A model generated the notes under the pieces. The model was not told the origin of the DNA, made no database searches, and worked only from the letters and a program-made list of their open reading frames with translations. Made by a program: the position numbers and the translations under genes. From assembly GCA_023392995.1 (NCBI GenBank), contig JAEWMZ010000379.1:1-24343 (forward strand): 24,343 nt of DNA. Direction: 5' to 3'. Shown here piece by piece: positions 8,139-14,852 of the stretch; the stretch's first letter is position 1, and every line of letters begins with the position of its first letter. Origin of the DNA: Bacillota bacterium (GTDB taxonomy: Bacteria; Bacillota; Clostridia; Lachnospirales; Lachnospiraceae).

Positions 8139-8990
8139 CTAAGAAAATTCCTGCATAATACCTCTTAACATATCGGGACTTCTGTCAATGTCAATCAGTG
8201 GTACACCAGCCCTTAACACTGGATTTTTCCGATGATAATCTGCTTTATCCTCTTTATAAAGAACACCGATGGGAATTTTATAACCAAACTCCATTGCCTT
8301 TTCCATAGCAGAAAGCTTATTCGAGGAATCATATTCTTCCCCTAGCTCATATACCCGCTGATTATAAAAGGCAAAGGTATTCACCTTATTAAAGCTGACA
8401 CAGGGTTGCAATATATCGATCATGGCATAGCCTTTATATTCTATAGCCTGCTTCATAATAGCAGTAAGGTGTTCCTTACGTCCGCTGAAGGCTCTGGCAA
8501 CAAAGCCTGCACCGCAGGCAAGCGCCAGTAATACGGGATTTAGGGGTGTATTTATATTACCATTTACCTGTACGTCTGTAACCATGCCTTCCATAGAGGT
8601 AGGCGAGGCCTGCCCCTTAGTCAAACCATAGATTTGGTTATCATGAATAAAATGAGTGATGTCCACATTTCTCCTAATGTTATGGATAAAATGGTTGCCG
8701 CCCTCACCATAGGAATCTCCGTCACCTGTATCCACAATGACCGTTAATTTTTCATTGGCCATCTTGGCGGCTACCGCCGCCGGCAATGCCCTTCCATGGA
8801 GCCCACAGAACGAATTTGCACTGATATATTGAGGCAGCTTTGCTGCCTGACCAATGCCCGCCACCATAAGAACCTCATAGGGGTCTTTACCTAGCTCCTC
8901 TAAGGCATTCTTTAATCCATCCAATATCTGAAAGTTACCGCAGCCCGGGCACCAGGCGGTTTCATGGGTTTTAAAACTACTCTTACTCAT
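8139..8990 (-). CDS. korB: 2-oxoacid:ferredoxin oxidoreductase, beta (TPP) subunit
   Basis: Catalytic thiamine-pyrophosphate subunit that, with the alpha-gamma subunit, oxidatively decarboxylates a 2-oxoacid to an acyl-CoA and reduces ferredoxin, or runs in reverse. Seen here: the N-terminal CPGCG motif (Cys14, Cys17, Fe-S ligands), GLHGRALP (63-70), the TPP/Mg motif GDGD (89-92) with DNQIYG (117-122), and a conserved Cys197 in QPCVSF. The 283-residue length fits a KorB-type two-subunit enzyme. Odd: where many relatives have GIGCS, with Cys as the third cluster ligand, this protein has GIGQA (Gln48); Cys62 nearby might compensate. Its ATG overlaps the alpha-subunit stop by 4 nt, implying coupling. 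The substrate (2-oxoglutarate, pyruvate or branched-chain oxoacid) is not determined, so the symbol is provisional. Confidence 0.85.
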   Translation of the reverse strand: MSKSSFKTHETAWCPGCGNFQILDGLKNALEELGKDPYEVLMVAGIGQAAKLPQYISANSFCGLHGRALPAAVAAKMANEKLTVIVDTGDGDSYGEGGNHFIHNIRRNVDITHFIHDNQIYGLTKGQASPTSMEGMVTDVQVNGNINTPLNPVLLALACGAGFVARAFSGRKEHLTAIMKQAIEYKGYAMIDILQPCVSFNKVNTFAFYNQRVYELGEEYDSSNKLSAMEKAMEFGYKIPIGVLYKEDKADYHRKNPVLRAGVPLIDIDRSPDMLRGIMQEFS

Positions 8991-10669
8991 GGCCTTACCC
9001 CCTTTCGCATAAAGCGGACAATTTCGTCCACAGACATCTGCCTTCCATCATATTTTAACAGGCTGTCATCACATACAATGCCCGTCTTCTCACGGACTAA
9101 CTCTGCCAGCTGCCCGGTAGCGTTCTGTTCCATATTGATAACCTTCTTTGCCTGCGCTGCTTTTTCTCTCAAAAGCTTCTCCGGTAAAGGATAGATATCT
9201 CCAAAAATTAATGCGCCATAAGTTCCGGGTGACTCTTGATTTAAGCAATTTACTGCCTCACGAATTGGCCCATAGGTGGAACCCCAGCCTAAGATCAGAG
9301 TTTCAAAAACCTCTCCACCTATATATTCCGGCTCCTGCAGCTCCTCCCTCAGCTTAACCAGCTTTCGAAGGCGCTTATCCATCATCTGATTTCTGACCTC
9401 TGCATCCTCAGTAATCCAGCCTCGTTCACTATGTTCATCACTGTCAGCAGTCACAAAATTCTTCGTTTTTCCCGGAATCAATAGAGGTGATATTCCATCC
9501 TCTGTTATCTTATAACGAAGATATTCCCCTTCTGGCGGATCGTATTCCGCACTATTTTGAAGCTCCTGTATGTACTTTAATTGCTCCATGTCATAGGGCT
9601 CTATGGATGCATAGGAATCCGCCAAATACTGATCACTTAACAAAATAACCGGAAGCTGATATTTCTTAGCCATATAGAAGGCCCTTGCCGTTTGATAAAA
9701 GGCATCCCTATGACTTCGCAGGGCGATTACCATTCTGGGGAACTCACCCTGGGAAGCGGATATTACAAATTTAAGATCACTTTGCTCCGTTCTGGTGGGA
9801 AGGCCTGTTGCAGGGCCTGGTCTTTGGATGTTCGCAACTACCAATGGAATTTCTGCCATGCCCGATAAACCCAGTGCCTCAACCTTAAGACAAAAGCCAC
9901 CGCCGGAGGTTCCAGTCATAGCTGGGGCGCCTGCAAAGGAGGCTCCAATTGCCATATTAATTGCTGCAATCTCATCTTCCGCTTGTTCCACAACGATGCT
10001 GGCATCGACTGACTTAGAAGAAAGATACTCTAAAATCGTCGTAGAAGGAGACATGGGGTAGGCGCTGTAAAAACGAATTCCCCCTGCAATAGCACCGAGT
10101 GCCAGAGCCTGATTTCCTGATATTATGATTTGCTCCTTAACCTCCTTTGCTGCTGCGGTATAACGAGCGGAAACAAGGTTATAACCCTCCAGAAGAGCCT
10201 TCTTATTCTCCTCCAGATACTGCTCTTTTATGTACTTCCTTAAGGTTTCTTCCACATGAATGGGCTCTATATTAAATAGCCTCAGTAATACTCCCGTTGC
10301 GATACTGCCAATCGTACGGACATTCCCAAGCTGTTTTGCAAGGGCTAGCATATCCAAAGAGATCGCGCGGCCATCCTCCGTCTTAAACTGACTGTCACAT
10401 AGGATAAAGCCGTCTTGCTTTAGCTTTTCACTATGGAGTTCCAAGCTAGCCGCGTCAAAAGCAATAATTCCATCCAGAATATCACTGTGAGAAAGGACTG
10501 GTTCAGCTCCAAACCGAATCAAGGTAAAGTTATGACCGCCCCTTACGCGGGACATAAAATCCCGCGTTGTAAATACATAAAAGCCCGCGTCTTTTAAAAA
10601 CTTCTGTAATACTGCTGCCATTGTTTCTATTCCTTGCCCGGCAGCACCACCAATTAATATATTACGAAT
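8987..10669 (-). CDS. korA: 2-oxoacid:ferredoxin oxidoreductase, gamma-alpha fused subunit (AUU start)
   Basis: Partner of the beta subunit, with the gamma domain fused ahead of the alpha domain. The first ATG (10621) would cut off the conserved N-terminus. Reading upstream in frame gives RNILIGGAAGQGIET, the expected opening of the gamma domain, with no ATG, GTG or TTG before an in-frame stop. An ATT codon at 10669-10667 lies exactly 7 nt after a strong AAAGGAGG (10677-10684), so the gene is drawn from there (560 residues). Gamma motifs include GGAAGQG (about 7-13) and the SRVRGGHNF stretch. The alpha domain begins near 185 (GNQALALGAIAGG) with YPMSPSTT (about 204-211), where relatives read YPITPST. 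It is first in the korA-korB pair and overlaps korB by 4 nt. No ferredoxin-like delta subunit is adjacent. If the ATT is a sequencing error for ATG, the protein is unchanged. Confidence 0.85.
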   Translation of the reverse strand: MRNILIGGAAGQGIETMAAVLQKFLKDAGFYVFTTRDFMSRVRGGHNFTLIRFGAEPVLSHSDILDGIIAFDAASLELHSEKLKQDGFILCDSQFKTEDGRAISLDMLALAKQLGNVRTIGSIATGVLLRLFNIEPIHVEETLRKYIKEQYLEENKKALLEGYNLVSARYTAAAKEVKEQIIISGNQALALGAIAGGIRFYSAYPMSPSTTILEYLSSKSVDASIVVEQAEDEIAAINMAIGASFAGAPAMTGTSGGGFCLKVEALGLSGMAEIPLVVANIQRPGPATGLPTRTEQSDLKFVISASQGEFPRMVIALRSHRDAFYQTARAFYMAKKYQLPVILLSDQYLADSYASIEPYDMEQLKYIQELQNSAEYDPPEGEYLRYKITEDGISPLLIPGKTKNFVTADSDEHSERGWITEDAEVRNQMMDKRLRKLVKLREELQEPEYIGGEVFETLILGWGSTYGPIREAVNCLNQESPGTYGALIFGDIYPLPEKLLREKAAQAKKVINMEQNATGQLAELVREKTGIVCDDSLLKYDGRQMSVDEIVRFMRKGVRP

Positions 10670-10676
10670 AACAATC

Positions 10677-10684
10677 CCTCCTTT
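10677..10684 (-). promoter_or_regulatory. Ribosome binding site that fixes the AUU start of korA
   Basis: On the - strand this reads AAAGGAGG, a near-perfect anti-Shine-Dalgarno match. It is followed by 7 nt and then ATT (10669-10667). From the first ATG (10621) it would be 55 nt away, far too distant. It is the main evidence for the non-canonical start. Confidence 0.8.
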
Positions 10685-10713
10685 AAGTTAATTTTATAGG
10701 AACTAGCTTCCTT

Positions 10714-10779
10714 TACTGCCTTGAGTAAAGTTCACTGAATCACGATACTCGGATTAAGTGAACTTTATGCAAGGCAGTA
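10714..10779. repeat. Long imperfect palindrome (22-23-bp arms) upstream of korA
   Basis: TACTGCCTTG (10714-10723) pairs with CAAGGCAGTA (10770-10779). After a 2-nt mismatch the stem continues as TAAAGTTCACT (10726-10736) with AGTGAACTTTA (10757-10767), and then AATC/GATT. The loop is about 10 nt. No T-run follows on either strand, so it is not a classical terminator. It lies between the ferritin-like gene and korA, both on the - strand. Its arms do not resemble the palindromic elements at 14699 and 16612. A processing or mRNA-stabilising hairpin is possible. Confidence 0.8.
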
Positions 10780-10814
10780 TCAGCAGCCATCGCTTATTTC
10801 TCATGCCTTGTATT

Positions 10815-11300
10815 TTAGTATTCCTCTCGTAAGCCAAATTCCGCTGATTCTACCCATTCCTCAGGTCGGGTCACCAATTTTACTAATTCCTCTAATATAA
10901 TACAATGCTTATCTTCTTGCTGGATCAAGTAGCCAAATACTTGCTTTGAAGCTTCCTCACTGGATTTATTCTGTAAATCCCTATAAAAGTTAAGACTCTC
11001 TATCTCCTTATCCAACGCCATTCGATAAGCATCGAGCTGGGTGGCATATAATTTAATCTCTGATTTAAAATCTGATATTTCCTTAAAGATTGGCCTAATC
11101 TCAGCAAGGATATCATTGTCTCTAAGAGGTATATCAATCTTATCTGCATGGCTCATTAATATCTCTACATGCTTTTCCTCTTCCTTTGCTAATAGCTCAA
11201 ATACTATTTGCAAGCTATTTCCTTGATGTAATTCCGCCTGCTTTTGGTAGAAGCTTTGCAAATCCTCCTCCAAAGTCAGTGCTAAGCTTAGTAATTCCAT
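10815..11300 (-). CDS. Ferritin-like / rubrerythrin-domain protein
   Basis: Small soluble four-helix protein of 161 residues resembling the diiron domain of rubrerythrin. Visible ligand candidates come in two Glu plus ExxH sets: TLEEDLQSFY with KEEEKHVEIL in the first half, and DKEIESLNFY with QQEDKHCIILEE in the second. It lacks the C-terminal rubredoxin-like CxxC domain of true rubrerythrins, so peroxidase function would need a separate electron donor. The start has AAGGGAG upstream on the - strand at normal spacing. It lies upstream of korAB on the same strand and faces fprA across them, fitting an oxygen- and redox-handling neighbourhood. Whether it shares a transcript with korAB is unclear because of the large hairpin between them. 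Its exact reaction is unknown. Confidence 0.8.
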   Translation of the reverse strand: MELLSLALTLEEDLQSFYQKQAELHQGNSLQIVFELLAKEEEKHVEILMSHADKIDIPLRDNDILAEIRPIFKEISDFKSEIKLYATQLDAYRMALDKEIESLNFYRDLQNKSSEEASKQVFGYLIQQEDKHCIILEELVKLVTRPEEWVESAEFGLREEY

Positions 11301-11327
11301 ATCCTTTCTCCCTTCTTATATTCGGTA

Positions 11328-11343
11328 GTGTCAAGTTTGACAC
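11328..11343. promoter_or_regulatory. Palindrome upstream of the ferritin-like gene, possible operator
   Basis: GTGTCAA-GT-TTGACAC is a 16-bp inverted repeat with 7-bp arms, 28 nt upstream of the start codon. A second palindrome, TGCTTT-AG-AAAGCA, lies at 11360-11373, next to a possible -10 hexamer (TATAAT on the - strand at 11380-11385, with a weak -35 TTATAG at 11403-11408). The pair could bind a redox or metal regulator, but neither matches a PerR, Fur, Rex or Fnr consensus that I recall. Confidence 0.45.
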
Positions 11344-11604
11344 CCCGTTTTTTCTTCGTTGCTTTAGAAAGCACCTTTTATTATATTAACCGATGTAGTT
11401 ATCTATAACTTATCTCTATAATTATATTTCCTCAAACAAAATGCCAAATTCCAAGTATATAATAATTCACATCAAATATAATCAAATAATTATTTTTTAT
11501 TTTCCTTCTTTTTAGTTATTTTACTTTATTCGCTCTTATTTTTCAACCAATTATTAAATAATTCTCATTTATTATAGGAATATATTTAAAAACGCACAAA
11601 AAAC

Positions 11605-11647
11605 AGACGCTATCCACCAAGGTTTTATTCACCCTGGTAGAGCGTCT
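11605..11647 (-). terminator. Intrinsic terminator downstream of the PAS-GGDEF-HD-GYP gene
   Basis: AGACGCT (11605-11611) pairs with AGCGTCT (11641-11647), with inner ACC/GGT pairing. On the - strand the stem is followed by GTTTTTTG, a good U-tract. On the + strand TTTTCTTTT follows as well. It lies about 180 nt past the stop at 11827, beyond a repeat array. The rest of the 526-bp gap from 11301 is very AT-rich and otherwise featureless. Confidence 0.8.
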
Positions 11648-11692
11648 ATTTTCTTTTCCTCCTATATTTACCGTGAACGTATCCAACTATAT

Positions 11693-11834
11693 ATTAATCA
11701 GTATTCACTTTATATTAGTCAGTATCAATTTATTAATCAGTACCAATTTATTAATCAGTACCAACTTATTAATCAATAGCAATTTATATTAATCAATACC
11801 AACTTATTAATCAATGCCAATTTATATTAATCAG
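11693..11834. repeat. 18-21-bp tandem repeats starting at a gene's stop codon
   Basis: Eight copies of ATTAATCAG/A start at 11693, 11714, 11732, 11750, 11768, 11788, 11806 and 11826, with spacings of 18 to 21 nt. Unit text is like TTATTAATCAGTACCAAT. The last copy overlaps the final codons and TAA stop (11827-11829) of the PAS-GGDEF-HD-GYP gene, so the array looks like a repeated duplication of that gene end. Every unit carries a TTA, i.e. TAA on the gene strand. Confidence 0.85.
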
Positions 11835-14541
11835 CTTCCGTCTTTTCCAGCATCTGAATGAACTTTTCTACAAGCTCAGGATCAAAAACTGTTCCAGCAT
11901 CCTCACGAAGCTCCCGAAAAACAGCTTCCTTACCCCCTGCTTGGGATGTCCCATATCTGGCCAGTTTTCTCTCGTAGCTTTCCACCAGCGAGATAATTCT
12001 TGATATTATCGGTATCTCTTCTCCTTTTAAGCCTTTGGGATATCCGGTCCCATCCCACTTTTCATGATGCCCATAGATTCCAGGTGCTAAATCCAAGGTC
12101 TCATCAAACAAATTCAAGATACGATATCCAATCACCGGGTGTAAATGCATCTGCTGCTTTTCATGCTCATTCAAATCCTGCTTAAGCAATATCTCATCCT
12201 GCAATGCCACCTTGCCGATATCATGAAGATAACCTGCTTCTCTTAGCTTCTTTACCTCATGTTCCGGCAATCCCAGCGTCTTACCCATTTCACTGCAAAG
12301 CATTGCCACCGTCTCGGAATGCGCTTTTTCTCTTATACTCTTCTTCTGCAAAGAACGTATCAGATTCGATATGGTATCCTGAGCAAAGCTGCTTCTTAAA
12401 TTCAGCTTCTCTTTGTACATTTCACTTTCAGCATTTACCATAATCTTTTCAATATCCTGGTATGGATTGGTCTTCGTATCGAAGCCCAGCGCCATACTGC
12501 ATTGAACCTCATTCACTCTTTCTTTCCGCAGTTCTAATTTTATACGATCGATGATCCGCTGTGCCACTTCTGTTGATGTACTTGGCAATAGGATGATAAA
12601 TTCATCGCCTCCCACCCGGGCAATAATATCCGTGGCACGACAGGATCTCTTAAGAATATCTCCTGCCCGTTTAATAAGATTATCTCCGGTGGCATGACCA
12701 AATACATCGTTTACCAGTTTTAAGCCGTTAAGATCTGCAAATATGATAGATACGGGCAGATTATGCTCCGTATCATTCATAATCAGTGCTTCCTCCAGAT
12801 AGCTTCGATTCATTAATCCTGTCAGAGTATCATGGCAGCTTAGATATCTTATCTGTGCCGCTGTCTTATTACGCTCTGTAACATCCATAAAAGTAATAAC
12901 GGCCCCGATAATCCTCCCATTCTTATACTGCGGATAGGAATAATATTCGACGTCAATGCTGGTACCGTCTACTCTGCAAAATATCTCATCTGTTACATAA
13001 GCTTTTTCACCTGTGGTAATGGTTTTATAGACCCTACTCTCTTCAAAAGGGGTAGGATCGCCTCTTAAATAACTGCTTTGAATTAAATCATGCATTCTTC
13101 TTCCAAGTAAATCACTTTGCTTCTCATAGCCCATCAAAACGAGGCAGCTATTGTTACAAAAGGTACACCTTCCCTCCAGATCAATTCCAAAGATACCCTC
13201 TGCCGTAGAATCAAGGATAAGGTAAAGCTCGTCCTTTGTTTTATTGAGTGTATCATTCGTTTGCTCCAGCTCCAAAGTACGCTCCTTGACCTTTGCTTCC
13301 AGATTATGTACCAATTCATACATCTTATCAGCCATCGTATTAAAAGCAGCAGATATCTTTCCGATCTCATCGTCTCTTATGACCTTAACCCGTTGGGTTA
13401 AGTCCCCTTCCGAAAATCGTTCTGCAGCCGTTAGAAGCGCTTTAATCGGCTTAATCAGCTTACGCGCTATAAAATTATATACAATTAGCGCCAACATTAA
13501 CGTAATTATTCCACAAATACATGCTATCCATATATTTTTATAAATATGCTTTAGAAAAATATCATCCGGTATGGCAGAAAGGATTACCCAATTCAATCCC
13601 CCGCCCCCGTAGAGGGAAAGATTTACATACAAATTACCTTCCTTGGTTGTTATCAGGGTTTTATCTTGTGATTCACTCGTTATTTTACTGTAGATTTGAC
13701 AAATTTGAAGGTTATTAGCATCATAAATACTAGATCTTCTTATACTCCCGTCTGATTCACGCTTAAAGTTTTTATCTTCCAAAGAACTAGCTATAATAGC
13801 CCCTGTATCCTGTTCAAAAATAATAGCGCTGCCTTCATTGTTCGCGACCAGCTGCTCAAGGTAATTATCAATATTGGATAATAGAATATTTGACGATATA
13901 ACACCTCGCAGAGAAGCTCCATCTTTCTTTAGAACCGGGTGTGCTATGGATATTACATAGTCCTCCAATATAGGATGTTTATGTACCGGCGAGTACACAG
14001 AATGAAGGGCATTCTTCCCTGCCATATACCATTCGTTGGTTCGCTCATCATAACTCCCCTTCTTAATTCGGTATCCCTGATAACCATACGTTTCATTATA
14101 GGTGTAAAAAACCATACCGCCAGCATTCGAACTATATTGGTACAATTCGAAGCTGTCAGACGCGCTTTTTCGAATCCCGTACAGCTCATTTTCTTCTGTT
14201 GCATAGTGAAAGCTCTCTATGTATTCTGCGTTATTCTCTAATATCCCAATTAAAAATGGATTGCGTTTCTCGCCCTCATTCATATCGATAACATCATTTT
14301 CTATCAATTTATAATTATCCTCATTGATTTTTTCTGAAGTATCAAGATAATTATTGATCTGATATATGATTTCATAATTGATATCCCTAGCCGTTTTTTT
14401 GGTAATATCAATGGTTGATGAAATCCAATTAGAAAAAATAATATTGCCGATAATAATAACTGTAGTCAGCATCGTTACGGTAAAATATATAATAATGCTG
14501 TTTCGAATCGAGAGTATCTTTTTTCTCTTTTTATTTATCAT
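11827..14541 (-). CDS. Membrane receptor with HAMP, PAS, GGDEF and HD-GYP domains
   Basis: Large c-di-GMP turnover receptor (904 residues). Order: TM1 (about 13-37); extracellular sensor of dCACHE type (about 40-330); TM2 (about 335-358); HAMP (about 359-410); coiled coil; PAS (about 440-555); GGDEF (about 565-705); HD-GYP (about 735-900). The cyclase motif GGDEF (644-648) is intact, and RATD five residues upstream is a product-inhibition I-site. HD-GYP motifs are HDIGK (773-777), HP (801-802), HHE (825-827) and DGTGYP (830-835). The final metal-ligand Asp expected in an ADVYD-like motif is replaced by LVESYE (Glu854). Both synthesis and hydrolysis are predicted, so net output is unknown. The SD (CCTCCT at 14548-14553 on the + strand) is 6 nt from the ATG, inside a hairpin. 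It is a close paralogue of the gene at 16761-19067, with a PAS added. Confidence 0.88.
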   Translation of the reverse strand: MINKKRKKILSIRNSIIIYFTVTMLTTVIIIGNIIFSNWISSTIDITKKTARDINYEIIYQINNYLDTSEKINEDNYKLIENDVIDMNEGEKRNPFLIGILENNAEYIESFHYATEENELYGIRKSASDSFELYQYSSNAGGMVFYTYNETYGYQGYRIKKGSYDERTNEWYMAGKNALHSVYSPVHKHPILEDYVISIAHPVLKKDGASLRGVISSNILLSNIDNYLEQLVANNEGSAIIFEQDTGAIIASSLEDKNFKRESDGSIRRSSIYDANNLQICQIYSKITSESQDKTLITTKEGNLYVNLSLYGGGGLNWVILSAIPDDIFLKHIYKNIWIACICGIITLMLALIVYNFIARKLIKPIKALLTAAERFSEGDLTQRVKVIRDDEIGKISAAFNTMADKMYELVHNLEAKVKERTLELEQTNDTLNKTKDELYLILDSTAEGIFGIDLEGRCTFCNNSCLVLMGYEKQSDLLGRRMHDLIQSSYLRGDPTPFEESRVYKTITTGEKAYVTDEIFCRVDGTSIDVEYYSYPQYKNGRIIGAVITFMDVTERNKTAAQIRYLSCHDTLTGLMNRSYLEEALIMNDTEHNLPVSIIFADLNGLKLVNDVFGHATGDNLIKRAGDILKRSCRATDIIARVGGDEFIILLPSTSTEVAQRIIDRIKLELRKERVNEVQCSMALGFDTKTNPYQDIEKIMVNAESEMYKEKLNLRSSFAQDTISNLIRSLQKKSIREKAHSETVAMLCSEMGKTLGLPEHEVKKLREAGYLHDIGKVALQDEILLKQDLNEHEKQQMHLHPVIGYRILNLFDETLDLAPGIYGHHEKWDGTGYPKGLKGEEIPIISRIISLVESYERKLARYGTSQAGGKEAVFRELREDAGTVFDPELVEKFIQMLEKTEAD

Positions 14542-14543
14542 AT

Positions 14544-14563
14544 ATTACCTCCTCTAAGGTAAT
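14544..14563 (-). promoter_or_regulatory. Hairpin masking the ribosome binding site of the PAS-GGDEF-HD-GYP gene
   Basis: On the mRNA, ATTACCT and AGGTAAT form a 7-bp stem around the loop TAGAGG, ending 2 nt before the ATG. Half of the AGGAGG Shine-Dalgarno lies in the stem and half in the loop. Folding would limit translation and opening would allow it, for example by temperature, a protein or upstream translation. The structure is seen; the regulation is inference. Confidence 0.6.
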
Positions 14564-14596
14564 CTGAATCTTCTTTTCGACAATATTCCTATCTCT

Positions 14597-14625
14597 ATTC
14601 TATACTGGAAAAAATCTTTTCGCAA
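14597..14625 (-). promoter_or_regulatory. Possible promoter of the PAS-GGDEF-HD-GYP gene
   Basis: On the - strand TTGCGA (14625-14620) and TAGAAT (14602-14597) are separated by exactly 17 bp. Transcription would start near 14590, about 50 nt before the start codon, so the mRNA would include the ribosome-site hairpin at 14544-14563. Confidence 0.4.
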
Positions 14626-14698
14626 TAGCTTTTGAAGGCTAGACATTTAGAGGAATGTCGCTCTTTGCACCTTGTTCCTTCTATGTATTATCACTTTT

Positions 14699-14846
14699 GG
14701 TAATTGCGAAACTCATTAATAGAGGCTATTGTATACACAGCAGATACTGTTTCGAAGCGGAAGCTAAGCCCGAAGGAAGCATTGGAGCGAAGGAATAGTA
14801 TCTGCTGTGTATACAATTACAAAAACTATATTGTTTCGTAATTGCC
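14699..14846. mobile_element. Palindromic MITE-like element, copy 1
   Basis: A 148-bp element with two nested inverted repeats. The 14-nt outer ends are GGTAATTGCGAAAC (14699-14712) and GTTTCGTAATTGCC (14833-14846), 12 of 14 complementary. After 15 unpaired nt on each side, perfect 21-nt inner arms lie at 14728-14748 and 14797-14817, closing a 48-nt loop. An 8-bp direct repeat ATTATCAC flanks it (14687-14694 and 14849-14856), a candidate target duplication that includes the stop codon of the neighbouring GGDEF gene. It has no coding capacity. Its outer sequence and layout match the element at 16612-16764, in the opposite orientation. The nearby gap otherwise holds only a 6-bp hairpin (14642-14659). 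Confidence 0.75.
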
Positions 14847-14852
14847 TAATTA

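Noticed and set aside
10714..10779. Terminator of the ferritin-like gene
   Set aside because: Strong stem but no U-tract on the - strand (AAAGGAAGC follows), so it is listed as a palindrome only.
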